NCBI RefSeq assembly: GCF_004339745.1
Contig: NZ_SMGP01000002.1
Span: forward strand, 1,877,970-1,941,969
From: Paraburkholderia sp. BL9I2N2
GTDB lineage: Bacteria > Pseudomonadota > Gammaproteobacteria > Burkholderiales > Burkholderiaceae
Length of the DNA: 64,000 bases
Direction: 5' to 3'
Shown: positions 1 to 9,179 of the stretch, piece after piece
How positions within the stretch are numbered: the first letter of the stretch is position 1
Layout of the letters: the number at the start of each line of letters is the position of its first letter
Notes under the pieces: model-generated
What the model was told of the DNA's origin: nothing
The model's input: the letters and a program-made list of their open reading frames with translations, nothing else
Databases searched by the model: none
Program-made: the position numbers and the translations under genes

Positions 1-3000
1 TGATCGCGTGTTCGCTGAGAATCTGCTTGGCGTCATGCTCGCCTTCGGCTTCCAGAATGTCGAAGTCGAACGTGCGCAACAATTCGGCGGTGCTCACGCG
101 AATCAGCTCGTCGTCTTCAACCAGCAGAATCCGCAGCCGCGTCTGAGCGACGAAACTATCGGCGCTGTCCGGCATTACGGGCGGATCGATCTCGAGAAGA
201 TGCTGTTCGGCCTCGGCGATTTCGGCCGCTTGCGGATTCTGCGCTTGCAGCACGTAGCGGACTTTGCGCGCCAACGCTTCGTGCGTGTACGGCTTGCTGA
301 GCAATTCGATGCCTTCATCGAGTCGCCCCGAATGCACGATCGCGTTGTCCGTATAGCCCGACGTGAACAGCACCGCGATTGCCGGCAACCGTTCGCGCGC
401 CTTGCGGGCGAGTTCGGTGCTGCGCAGCGGACCGGGCATCACCACATCGGTAAACAGCATGTCGATCGGCACGCCGCTTTCGACGATTGCCAGCGCGCTT
501 TGCGCGTCTTTCGCCTTCAGTACGCGGTAGCCGAGATCGGAGAGCATTTCGACCACGGTCGTGCGTACTTCTTCGTCGTCCTCGACCGCCAGAATGGTTT
601 CCGTGCCGCCCTTGGCAGGACCGGCGTCGATGTTCGTTTCGAGGTCTTCTTCCTGGCGCACCCGCGGCAGATAAATGCGGATCGTCGTGCCGTGGCCTTC
701 CTCGCTATAGATCTTCACATGGCCGCCGGATTGCTTGACGAAGCCATACACCATGCTCAGGCCAAGGCCCGTGCCCTGACCTTCAGGCTTGGTCGTGAAG
801 AACGGCTCGAACACGCGCTCGCGCACTTCCGGCGGCATGCCGGAGCCCGTGTCGGTGACCGCCAGCATCACGTACTGGCCCGGCGTAACGTCTGCGTTGC
901 GCTTGGCGTAGGCGTCATCGAGCGCGGCGTTGCCGGCTTCGATCGTGAGCTTGCCGTGGCCGTTCATGGCGTCCCGCGCGTTGATCGCCAGATTCAGCAG
1001 CGCGTTCTCGACCTGGAACGGATCGACCAGCGTATTCCACAAGCCGCCCGACACGATAGTTTCGATTTCGACGCCGTCGCCGAGCGCGCGCCTGAGCATG
1101 TCGTCGAGGCCGCGCACGAAGCGGCCGAGATTGACGACCTTCGGCGCGAGCGGCTGACGCCGCCCGAACGCGAGCAGTTGCGAGGCGAGGTTCGCGCCGC
1201 GCGCCACGCCCGCCAGCGCATTGCGCACGCGCTGCTCGGGCTTCTCCGAACCGGCCACGTCTTTCGCCAGCAATTGCAGATTGCCGCCGATCACTTGCAG
1301 CAGGTTGTTGAAGTCGTGTGCGACGCCGCCCGTGAGCTTGCCGATCGCTTCCATCTTCTGCGCCATCCGGAGCGCTTCTTCGGCGTGCCGCAGTGCCTCG
1401 GTGGTTTCCTTGTCGGCGGTGACGTCGCGGCCTACGCCGTGAATGCGCGCCGAGTCGGGATCGAGCGCGAGCGTCCACGCGACCCAGCGCCATGTGCCGT
1501 CGATCCGCTTGAAACGGTTTTCATAACGCACCGGCACGCCCGTTCTGCGCAATTCGGCCAGATGCGTGCGGACAGTCTCTACGTCATCCGGATGAACCAG
1601 ATCGACATACGAACGCGACATCAGCCAATGCACGTTATGACCGAGCGCCGTGCTCCACGAAGGACTCACACGCTGCAAGCGGCCTTCGATATCGGCCACC
1701 ACCAGCAGATCCTCGCTCAACTCCCACAGACGGTCGCGGTCCGCCACCGTCTCGATCACGCGGCGCTCCAACGTTTCGTTCAGATCGCGCAACGCGCTTT
1801 GCGCCTTGGTGCGCTCGGCGATTTCGGTTTGCGCCGCCTGATACAAGCGCGCGTTGTCGATGGCAATCGCCGCCTGCGCGGCGATGCCGGCCACGATCCG
1901 CTCGGCACGCTCGGTGAACACGCCGGGCTCCGGGTGGCCGAAGAACAAGCCGCCGACCACTTCGCCGCTGCGCGACTGCACCGGCGCGGCCAGATAGCTG
2001 CGCACCTTCAGATGGCCCTCCGGCATGCCGCGATGCGGCGCGTTGTGGCCATAGCGCGGATCCTGCGTGATGTCGTCGACGCGGACGATGCCTTCGCCCT
2101 GGAAAGTTGGCGCGAACACCGCCGTGTTGCGCGGCATAGGAAATCGTTCGAACGCTTCCTTCGGCACGCCGGACAGCGTGTACAGCATGTAGCTGCCGCC
2201 CTTCTGGTCGAGCACGTTGTAGAAGAACGAGCCGAATGCCGCGCCCGTCAGTTCGGTGGCCGCGTCGGTCACGATCTGCACCGCGCGGTTCAGATCGAGT
2301 TCAGCCGCCACGGTCGAGCCGACGCGATTGAGAATCTCCAGCGTGCGCGATTCCTCGCGCAGCTTCATCTCCGTCTCGCGGCGCAAGCGCGCGAGTTGCA
2401 GGTTGCCCGATACGCGAGCCAGCAGTTCGCGCGCAGAGAACGGCTTGGTCAGATAGTCGTCTGCGCCATGCTCGATGCCGTCGACGCGCGCTTCCTCTCC
2501 CGCACGCGCGGACAGGATCAGCACCGGCGTGTCGCGCAAGTCCGGATCGGCGCGCAGTGCGCGTAGCAGGCCAAAGCCGTCGAGGCGCGGCATCATCACG
2601 TCGGAGAGCACCAGATCGGGCGGTTCCGCGCGCGCGGCTTCCAGCGCGGCCTGGCCGTCGGTGGCGAGCCGCACGTCGTGGCCCGCAGCTCGCAATATGC
2701 GGCTCATGTACTCGCGCAAGTCCGCATTGTCGTCGACGACCAGCAGCCGCGCGGCGGCGACCGGCGCAGCCTCGGGCGATACCTCGCCGGCCGGCGTTGC
2801 GCCGATCGACGCGTCGGCGAGAATTTCGTTCTCCGGACTCCAGCGCAACGCGGCATCGACATAGGTGCGCGCGTGCTTGCTCATGGCGGCATGCACGATT
2901 GCATCCTCGGGTTGGGACAGCACGGCGCCGCGCGGCAGCGAAACGGTAAAGCACGCGCCTTCGCCGAGCACACTGTCGACCCGCACCGTGCCGCCGTGCA

Positions 3001-4726
3001 GCTTTACCAGTTCCTGCACCATGGCGAGCCCGATGCCGCTGCCTTCGACGGAGCGACCCGGTGCGCCCGCCACGCGATGAAAGCGCTCGAAGAGGCGCGG
3101 CACTTCTTCTTCCGCAATGCCGATACCGCTATCGGTCACACTGACCTCGACGCCACCGCCTTCGTCAGCGCGAACCACGACGCGGATCGTGCCGAAGAAC
3201 GTGAACTTGTATGCGTTCGACAGCAGGTTCATCACGACCTTTTCCCACATCTCGCGGTCGAGTTGCACGACCACGGGCGTGGCCGGAATCTCCACTTCGA
3301 GACGCAGGCCGGCCGCCTCGATCGCGGACTGGAACAGCGACGCGAGCTCGGCCGTGAAGGAGGCGATGTCGGTGGGTTCCGTGTGAATCTCGATGCGGCC
3401 CGCCTCGATCCGCGAGAAATCCAATAGTGCGTTGACGAGCTTCAACAGACGCAAGCCGTTGCGATGCGTGATCTCGATCAGCGCGCGGTCGTCGATATCG
3501 CTGCCCGTCTGCGCGCTGTCACCGTTCGCGGCCTGCTGCGGCTTGGCGAGCAGTTCTTCGAGCGGGCCGAGCATCAGCGTCAACGGCGTGCGGAATTCGT
3601 GGCTGATGTTGGAGAAGAACGTGGTTTTCGCGCGGTCGATTTCGGCCAGCGCTTCCGCGCGCCGCCGCTCTTCCTGATACGCCTGCGCGTAGCCGATCGC
3701 CGCGCCGATCTGGCCGGCGGCCAGGTTCAGGAAGCTGCGATAGGCGTCGTCAAAAATGCGGCAAGGGTTCAGGCCGGCGATTAGAACCACCGTCTGCGTC
3801 GACTCGCTGCCGGGCGACACCGGCAGGATGACCGCCTGCTCCGGCGCGAGATGCCACGGGCCGCTCGGCAACGCGGTGCCGAAGCGCTGCGTCAAGTCGC
3901 GCACCAGTTGCGGCGCCTGGATCTTGAGCGCGTCGGCGACCGGCCAGAGCGAATCGCCGACACGCATTGTCTGCGGTGCGGCCGGATGGCCCGGCTCGAT
4001 GCCGCACGCCCCGACCAGCGTGACCGTGTCGCTGCCGGATTCGGCTGCGTATAGCAAAGCGAAGGGCAGGTCTTGCGGATTCGACTGCAACGCGCGCGCG
4101 CTGAGTTCGCACGCCTCGCGCCAGTCGCGGCCGTCCGGACTGACCGCCGCCAGTTCCTTCAGCAGCGCCAGTTGCCGTTCGCCGACCACCTGCATGGTGT
4201 CGTCGCTGTTGGCGCAGATGATGCCGCCCGGTTCGCCGTTCTCGCCGGGAATGGGGCTGTACGAGAAGGTGTAATACGTCTCCTCGGGAAAGCCGTTGCG
4301 CTCCATGATCAACAGCTTCTGTTCGACGAAGATGCCCTCGGCGCCCGCCAGCGCGGTAGCCAGAAGCGGCTCGATGTCGGTCCAGATTTCTCGCCACACC
4401 ACGTGAGTCGGTTGACCGAGCGCGACCGGATGCTTGCCGCCAATGATCGATTTGTACGGGTCGTTGTAGAAATAGAGCAGCTCGTCGCCCCAGCCGATCC
4501 AGATCGGTTGACGCGACGTGAGCATGATGCGGATCGCGATCTTCAGACCTTGCGGCCAGGTATCGGGCGCGCCGAGCGCCGTTTGCGTCCAGTCGTAGGC
4601 GCGGATCAGCGCGCCCAGTTCGCCGCCGCCGGCAAGAAAGGACGGGGCGGCCAGGCCGGCGGGCGGTGCATCCGACATGAAGCGGTCCGGCTGTTTCAAC
4701 GCGATCTCCTCGACGCGGCGGGTCAT
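1..4726 (-). CDS. Large hybrid sensor histidine kinase with two kinase cores, partial (C-terminus beyond left edge)
   Basis: The reading frame is open from an ATG at 4726 to the window edge, giving at least 1575 residues. In order I see an N-terminal PAS-like and GAF-like sensor part (about 20-340), a HisKA/HATPase core with phospho-acceptor His376 in SNISHEFRTPL, a receiver with Asp709 in VLSDVMMPRLDG, a GAF domain (about 800-950), a PAS domain (about 975-1095), a second HisKA with His1137 in GGVAHDFNNLL and its ATPase (GTGLGLSMVYG), a second receiver with Asp1427 (FTDVVMPG), and the start of a third receiver (LRILLVEDDE) cut by the edge. No membrane segment is seen, so it is probably cytoplasmic. 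An ATG at 4678 is an alternative start. The signal and partner regulator are unknown. Confidence 0.9.
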   Translation of the reverse strand, partial: MTRRVEEIALKQPDRFMSDAPPAGLAAPSFLAGGGELGALIRAYDWTQTALGAPDTWPQGLKIAIRIMLTSRQPIWIGWGDELLYFYNDPYKSIIGGKHPVALGQPTHVVWREIWTDIEPLLATALAGAEGIFVEQKLLIMERNGFPEETYYTFSYSPIPGENGEPGGIICANSDDTMQVVGERQLALLKELAAVSPDGRDWREACELSARALQSNPQDLPFALLYAAESGSDTVTLVGACGIEPGHPAAPQTMRVGDSLWPVADALKIQAPQLVRDLTQRFGTALPSGPWHLAPEQAVILPVSPGSESTQTVVLIAGLNPCRIFDDAYRSFLNLAAGQIGAAIGYAQAYQEERRRAEALAEIDRAKTTFFSNISHEFRTPLTLMLGPLEELLAKPQQAANGDSAQTGSDIDDRALIEITHRNGLRLLKLVNALLDFSRIEAGRIEIHTEPTDIASFTAELASLFQSAIEAAGLRLEVEIPATPVVVQLDREMWEKVVMNLLSNAYKFTFFGTIRVVVRADEGGGVEVSVTDSGIGIAEEEVPRLFERFHRVAGAPGRSVEGSGIGLAMVQELVKLHGGTVRVDSVLGEGACFTVSLPRGAVLSQPEDAIVHAAMSKHARTYVDAALRWSPENEILADASIGATPAGEVSPEAAPVAAARLLVVDDNADLREYMSRILRAAGHDVRLATDGQAALEAARAEPPDLVLSDVMMPRLDGFGLLRALRADPDLRDTPVLILSARAGEEARVDGIEHGADDYLTKPFSARELLARVSGNLQLARLRRETEMKLREESRTLEILNRVGSTVAAELDLNRAVQIVTDAATELTGAAFGSFFYNVLDQKGGSYMLYTLSGVPKEAFERFPMPRNTAVFAPTFQGEGIVRVDDITQDPRYGHNAPHRGMPEGHLKVRSYLAAPVQSRSGEVVGGLFFGHPEPGVFTERAERIVAGIAAQAAIAIDNARLYQAAQTEIAERTKAQSALRDLNETLERRVIETVADRDRLWELSEDLLVVADIEGRLQRVSPSWSTALGHNVHWLMSRSYVDLVHPDDVETVRTHLAELRRTGVPVRYENRFKRIDGTWRWVAWTLALDPDSARIHGVGRDVTADKETTEALRHAEEALRMAQKMEAIGKLTGGVAHDFNNLLQVIGGNLQLLAKDVAGSEKPEQRVRNALAGVARGANLASQLLAFGRRQPLAPKVVNLGRFVRGLDDMLRRALGDGVEIETIVSGGLWNTLVDPFQVENALLNLAINARDAMNGHGKLTIEAGNAALDDAYAKRNADVTPGQYVMLAVTDTGSGMPPEVRERVFEPFFTTKPEGQGTGLGLSMVYGFVKQSGGHVKIYSEEGHGTTIRIYLPRVRQEEDLETNIDAGPAKGGTETILAVEDDEEVRTTVVEMLSDLGYRVLKAKDAQSALAIVESGVPIDMLFTDVVMPGPLRSTELARKARERLPAIAVLFTSGYTDNAIVHSGRLDEGIELLSKPYTHEALARKVRYVLQAQNPQAAEIAEAEQHLLEIDPPVMPDSADSFVAQTRLRILLVEDDELIRVSTAELLRTFDFDILEAEGEHDAKQILSEHAI

Positions 4727-5055
4727 ATTCGTGCGGACCGCTGTTGCAAAAGCGGTGCCTGATACGACGGATGGCTAACGATCACCACGCAATTGATGTA
4801 GCGCGATTCTCGCACGTAGCGGTATGCCGGAGGAAGATGAGACGAGGCGCAAAAGCCCGGCACAGCGGGCTTTTCGCGGCGTGGGACTGCACGTTAAGCA
4901 GAGGATTGGGCGGCGTCGACGGGACACCGCGAAATGAAACGGAAATGCAGGTAAAACGTACCTTGATGCAGCGCCTTGGGACAGGCAAATTTCCCGATCG
5001 CAATGCCTTCCGCATGCGACCGGTTTTTCTCGCTCACGCAATGCCCGCAGCGTCT
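4727..5055. other. Intergenic region between hybrid kinase and PepSY gene
   Basis: This 329-base gap carries the promoter side of the kinase gene and the 3' side of the iron operon. Apart from the hairpin at 4851-4874 I see no gene or clear promoter. Short frames through it have no credible start or composition. Confidence 0.6.
4851..4874 (-). terminator. Probable rho-independent terminator of the iron operon
   Basis: A perfect 9-base inverted repeat, AAAAGCCCG and CGGGCTTTT with a 6-base loop, ends in T on both strands. It lies about 180 bases past the stop of the PepSY gene and upstream of the kinase gene, so it probably ends transcription of the TonB-receptor operon. It could act in both directions. 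Confidence 0.65.
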
Positions 5056-5778
5056 TTACAACAAGCCCACACACACCGCGGCGACGATCGATCCCAGCAC
5101 CAACACCGCGCCGATGGTCTTGCGTTTGTTCAACTCCGTCCAGAGCAGAACGCCGGTGAGCGACAGCAAAATGATGCTGCCTGCGAGCGTATCGATCAGC
5201 AGCACCCAGCCGACGCTCAGACCGACGCCCTTGTGCAGGTTCGTCATCATCGCGAGAAACGTGTTCTCGCTGCGCTTGACCGTCACATAGCCGTTGCCCA
5301 CCCAGTACTCGGCGGACGTGTTCTCATGCGGCGAAGCGAAGTTGAGCTGCCAGTGCTCCGGCTGAACGACGCTGCGCTCGCCCCAGGCCACCGGATGTGC
5401 CGGCTCTTTCTGAACGCGTCCTGGCGTGCCCGTCAGTTTCAGTTCGTGCTTGAGCCATTTGCCCAACTCGCGCGGCGACTCCGGCGCGGGTTGCGGCAAC
5501 GGCACCTGCAACACCGCCACTTGCGGCTCGCCGGTCGATACTTTGAGCGGGCCGCCGCGATGGTTCAGCAGGAACCCCGTGGTGCCGAACAACAGACCCA
5601 GCGCCGCGCCCCACAAGCCAACCCAGCCATGCACCTTGCGCAGCCATTTGACGAAGGTGGCGCGGCGCGAGCGCTGCTGCCGCGCTTTCAATTCGTCGTC
5701 ATCCAGCCGCCGCGGCTCACGCGTCGCATGGTCGATGCCCACGGGCGATTGAATGTCGATTGCCTCAGGTACGCTCAC
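5056..5778 (-). CDS. PepSY-associated TM helix protein
   Basis: A 240-residue inner-membrane protein. After a charged N-terminus there is a first membrane helix with the family signature KVHGWVGLWGAALGLLFG (about residues 57-75), a periplasmic PepSY-like stretch, and two C-terminal helices (LSVGWVLLIDTLAGSIILLS and a last one from about 218). I chose the GTG start at 5778 because it overlaps the TGA of the PKHD gene in GTGA, which implies translational coupling; the longer frame upstream is only the other frame of that gene. PepSY-associated membrane proteins often accompany siderophore receptors and some take part in ferric-siderophore reduction. That role is an inference here. Confidence 0.8.
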   Translation of the reverse strand: MSVPEAIDIQSPVGIDHATREPRRLDDDELKARQQRSRRATFVKWLRKVHGWVGLWGAALGLLFGTTGFLLNHRGGPLKVSTGEPQVAVLQVPLPQPAPESPRELGKWLKHELKLTGTPGRVQKEPAHPVAWGERSVVQPEHWQLNFASPHENTSAEYWVGNGYVTVKRSENTFLAMMTNLHKGVGLSVGWVLLIDTLAGSIILLSLTGVLLWTELNKRKTIGAVLVLGSIVAAVCVGLL

Positions 5779-6458
5779 GTCTCGCTCCAGGTCCGCAACA
5801 GATTGTGATAGATGCCGACGAGACTGCGGCGCGCGGTATCGTCGGCGTTGGTGGCGTTCAGCCGTTGAATCGCCGTGTCCATGTCGAACAGCATCGCGCG
5901 CTGCGTATCGCTGCGCACGAGACTTTGCACCCAGAAGAAACTCGCGATCCGCGCGCCGCGCGTGACCGGCGTGACCTGGTGCAAACTCGTCGCCGGATAG
6001 ACGATCATGTCGCCGGCCGGCAGTTTGACCTGCTGCACGCCGTACGTGTCTTCGATCACGAGCTCGCCGCCGTCGTAGTCGGCGGGCTCGGAAATGAACA
6101 GCGTCACCGAGACGTCGGTGCGCAGCTTCACGCCGTTGGGCAGCACGCGCACGGCTCCGTCGACGTGACTGCCGAACTGCATGCCGCCTTCGTAACGATT
6201 GAACAGCGGCGGATACACCTGGTTCGGCAACACCGCGCTGATGAACAGCGGGTTGCGCTCGATCGACGCGAGAATCACGTCGCCGAGTTCGCGCGCAATC
6301 GGCGTGTGCTCGGCGATCTGCTGATTGCGCTTGACCGGCGCGCCCTGATAGCCGGCGGTCGCGCGGCCGTCGACCCAGGCGTCGCCCGCCTGATCGAGCC
6401 GTTCGCGCACGAGCCGCAACTGCTCGGCGCTCAGTACATTCGGAATGTGCAGCAACAT
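5775..6458 (-). CDS. PKHD-type Fe(II)/2-oxoglutarate hydroxylase (PiuC/YbiX family)
   Basis: 227 residues, the usual length of the family. It has the iron ligands of a 2-oxoglutarate dioxygenase: HxD in FGSHVDGAV and a distal His in TSLHQVTPV, followed by the 2-oxoglutarate-binding Arg (VTRGARIASF). The start is ATG 6458, preceded by AAGGAAACACC; the 14 extra residues upstream lack a ribosome site. The gene sits 67 bases after a TonB receptor gene and overlaps the PepSY gene by one codon. The family is widely iron-regulated and next to Fiu/PiuA-type receptors, but its natural substrate is not established. Confidence 0.92.
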   Translation of the reverse strand: MLLHIPNVLSAEQLRLVRERLDQAGDAWVDGRATAGYQGAPVKRNQQIAEHTPIARELGDVILASIERNPLFISAVLPNQVYPPLFNRYEGGMQFGSHVDGAVRVLPNGVKLRTDVSVTLFISEPADYDGGELVIEDTYGVQQVKLPAGDMIVYPATSLHQVTPVTRGARIASFFWVQSLVRSDTQRAMLFDMDTAIQRLNATNADDTARRSLVGIYHNLLRTWSET

Positions 6459-6525
6459 GGTGTTTCCTTTGCGTCGGCTTACCGTGTTCGAAAACGGCAA
6501 GCCTAACGCATCCGTTCAACGCATA

Positions 6526-8724
6526 TCAAAAGCGGTAGTCGAACGTCGCCAACAAGGTACGTCCGATACCCGGCACGGAACGGCCGCCGTCCGACGGAAT
6601 CAGCGCGTCGTAGTAGTACTTGTTGGTCAAGTTCAGCAGGTTCAGGCGGATGTCGTATTTCTTCGCGTGGTACGCAGCGGTCGCATCCCAGCGCGTGTAG
6701 CCCAGCACTTGCACGTAGTTCGTATTGGATGCGTAGCGCGGCGACATATAGGTCGGACCGCCGCCGATTTCCCAGTGCGGCGTGAGCGCGTAGGTGGTCC
6801 AGAACATCAGCGTGTTGCGCGGCGTGTTGGCCGGCACGTGCCCTTGCGTACCGTCGCGCGCCTTCAGGATGATGGCGTCCATGTAGGTGTAGCCGCCGAA
6901 CACTTGCCACTTGTCGGTAATGTGGCCCGTCACGCCCGCCTGGAAACCGTCGACGCGGATGTCGCCGTCGAGTTCGTATTCGGTCGGCGAGACCTGCGTG
7001 CGTGCGTTGGTCTTTTCTTCGCGGAAGAATGACGACGTCACCGAGAGATTGCCGCCGAGCAGATCCCATTTGCCGCCGACTTCGTACGACTTGGTCGACT
7101 CGGGCGCAAGGTTCTGCGTGAGGTTGGTCACCGTCAGCGCTTCGAGCGAGGGATTGAACGACGTGCCGTACGACACGTAGTACGACTGCCAGTCGGTCGG
7201 CTGATAGATCACGCCGGCGCGCACGCTGGTGAAGAAGTTGGTCTGGGTCGCATAGCTCGGCAGGCTGATCGAGTTGTGGATCTGCGCCTGGAAGCGATCC
7301 CAGCGCAAACCGCCGACCACCTTCCACTGCTGGCCGATCGACACGGTGTCGTTCACGTACGCGCCAATTTCGTTCGCGCCGGAATCGGCGTAGTTGCCGA
7401 CCGTGGTGGTCACACCGGCCGGGTTGGACAGATACGCCGGGTTCACCATCGTCACGACCGGCAAGTTGTTACGGGTGTACGCCTGGTTCGAATAGCTGTC
7501 GTGACCGAGGTCGACACCGGCGATCAGGTCGTGCTTGATCGGGCCAGTGACGAACTTGTATTGGAGCATCGTGTCGTTGTACAGCGAGTGGTTCTGGATC
7601 ACACGGTCGTGGCTTTGCAACTTGATGAACAGTTGCGACGGCGACAGCGTCGTGAAATTGCCGTTGCTCAACGCGGGGCTGGTAGCGAGCGGGCCCGTCA
7701 ATACCGCTTGCGGCGCGGTTTCGCGCGCGTCGGTCATCGAGTGCGAGAACTGCGTCTGGTTCGTCAGGATCAGGTTGTCCGAGAACTTGTGCTTGATCGC
7801 GGCAGTGACGGTCTGCACGTCCTGGATCGTGCGGTCGGTCGTCAAGCCGTAGAACGTGTTCTTCGGCACCGGCGACGGGCGGCCGTTCAACGCCTGCACG
7901 CCGTAGTCCGGCATGTCGTAGTTGTGCTGGATCAGCGCGGAGATCGTCACTTCGGTCGGCGTGCCGATTCCGAAGCGCACTTCCGGCGCGATACCGTAGT
8001 CCTTGTTCTTCATCTCGTCGCGCGTCGAACCGAGGCTTTGGCCGAACGCGTTCAGGCGAATCGCCGAGGTATCCGTCAGCTTATGGTTCACGTCGACAGT
8101 GCTGCGATATTTGTCGTCGGTGCCGATCATGCCCGTGACTTCGGCCGAGTCATGCAGGTTCGCCTTCTTGCTGACCTGGTTGATCACGCCGCCCGTCGAG
8201 CCGCGGCCGAACAGCATCGACGACGGGCCGTACAGCACTTCGATTTGGTCGAGGTCGAACGTGTCGCGATAGTACTGGTTACGATCGCGGAAGCCGTCCA
8301 GATAGATGTCGTTCTGCGCGGTGAAGCCGCGCAGGTTGATGTTGTTGCCGATCTGGCCGCCTTCAGCCGCGCCGATCGTCACGCCCGGCGCATTGCGCAG
8401 CGCGTCCTGGAACGAAGTGGCGCCTTGCGATTGCAGCACGGCCTTGTTGATGACGGTGACGGTCTGCGGAATATCGCGCAGCGCCGTGGGCGTCTTTGCG
8501 CCCACCGTCGAACGCTCTGCCTGGAAGTCCTGTTGTTCAGCCTGCGCCGCCACGCCGATGGTCGGCAAGGTGCCGCTGTCGGTCGCGGTGGTCGTCGTCG
8601 CATTTGCATTCGCCGCCGGTGGCTGCGAAGTGGTTTGCGGAGCAGTCTGCGCGACCGCCGGAGTCGCAAAGGGAACGGCAAAAGCTAACGCTAACGCAGT
8701 CGCAAGCGGCGTGTGGTTGAACAT
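6526..8724 (-). CDS. TonB-dependent siderophore receptor (Fiu/PiuA-like)
   Basis: 732 residues. It has a signal peptide of about 26 residues ending AVAQ, a linker rich in Ala/Thr, a plug domain (about 75-190, with ALRDIPQTVTVI, NNINLRGF and VLYGPSSMLFGRGSTGGVIN), a 22-strand-type barrel, and a C-terminal Phe (LATFDYRF). I chose ATG 8724 because it gives a proper signal peptide; an upstream in-frame start would add 34 non-signal residues. It imports a ferric siderophore through the outer membrane using TonB/ExbBD energy. Pairing with a PKHD hydroxylase matches the Fiu-YbiX and PiuA-PiuC arrangements, which suggests a catecholate ligand. The Fur-like box upstream predicts iron repression. Confidence 0.93.
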   Translation of the reverse strand: MFNHTPLATALALAFAVPFATPAVAQTAPQTTSQPPAANANATTTTATDSGTLPTIGVAAQAEQQDFQAERSTVGAKTPTALRDIPQTVTVINKAVLQSQGATSFQDALRNAPGVTIGAAEGGQIGNNINLRGFTAQNDIYLDGFRDRNQYYRDTFDLDQIEVLYGPSSMLFGRGSTGGVINQVSKKANLHDSAEVTGMIGTDDKYRSTVDVNHKLTDTSAIRLNAFGQSLGSTRDEMKNKDYGIAPEVRFGIGTPTEVTISALIQHNYDMPDYGVQALNGRPSPVPKNTFYGLTTDRTIQDVQTVTAAIKHKFSDNLILTNQTQFSHSMTDARETAPQAVLTGPLATSPALSNGNFTTLSPSQLFIKLQSHDRVIQNHSLYNDTMLQYKFVTGPIKHDLIAGVDLGHDSYSNQAYTRNNLPVVTMVNPAYLSNPAGVTTTVGNYADSGANEIGAYVNDTVSIGQQWKVVGGLRWDRFQAQIHNSISLPSYATQTNFFTSVRAGVIYQPTDWQSYYVSYGTSFNPSLEALTVTNLTQNLAPESTKSYEVGGKWDLLGGNLSVTSSFFREEKTNARTQVSPTEYELDGDIRVDGFQAGVTGHITDKWQVFGGYTYMDAIILKARDGTQGHVPANTPRNTLMFWTTYALTPHWEIGGGPTYMSPRYASNTNYVQVLGYTRWDATAAYHAKKYDIRLNLLNLTNKYYYDALIPSDGGRSVPGIGRTLLATFDYRF

Positions 8725-8856
8725 GGGAATTCCCGTCGGAGATGCGCTTGCCGGATTCGCATACCTGAGATGGAATCGATGACAAAGTCGCAATTTGGCT
8801 GGCTGCCGGTCTCGTGCGCACGGCACAAACGACGGGATGGCTGGCTATTGGTTAAA

Positions 8857-8871
8857 TGAGAATCGCTATCA
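8857..8871 (-). promoter_or_regulatory. Fur-box-like operator
   Basis: TGAGAATCGCTATCA matches the 7-1-7 Fur core TGATAATCATTATCA at 12 of 15 positions and extends into flanking AT pairs. It is about 135 bases upstream of the receptor ATG, in the right place to repress the iron operon when iron is plentiful. Confidence 0.7.
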
Positions 8872-8989
8872 TTCCACACGCATAAAACCGCATCAATCGC
8901 GACACGCCTTACCCCTAGTAACAGAATTGTTTCTATTTTTTACGGATGTATGGCATTTGTAATTTTTCAGGCCTTTGCCAAGCCTATTT

Positions 8990-9005
8990 ATTACATTTCT
9001 GTAAT
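8990..9005. promoter_or_regulatory. Perfect inverted repeat, possible operator
   Basis: ATTACA and TGTAAT flank the 4-base spacer TTTC. It lies about 175 bases upstream of the aldo/keto reductase start in an AT-rich stretch. The binding protein is unknown. Confidence 0.3.
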
Positions 9006-9179
9006 GTTTTGTATGTTGAAACGAAAGGCTTTTGATCTCGAAAGTAAAAAAGACGCTGCCGGAAAGCTTTCAATTTAATAACGTCTGCCAGTGCCCGCTG
9101 CCGGCACTAAATCCCGACTCCGTTTATCCTTTTTGCAACACTGCCTATCGAACTGTTCCGTTCATTCCCGGAGTTGACC

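Larger units (their letters stand above)
8725..9179. other. AT-rich divergent intergenic region between receptor and aldo/keto reductase genes
   Basis: This gap of 455 bases is clearly more AT-rich than its neighbours. It holds a Fur-like site at 8857-8871 and a perfect inverted repeat ATTACA-TTTC-TGTAAT at 8990-9005. I see no gene in it. Confidence 0.6.

Noticed and set aside
8..2566. Long plus-strand open frame of 852 codons
   Set aside because: It is antisense to the hybrid kinase, whose domains are unmistakable on the minus strand; the product is Arg/His/Ala-rich and has no recognisable domain.
7276..8688. Plus-strand open frame of 470 codons
   Set aside because: Antisense to the TonB receptor, with no domain and shadow composition.
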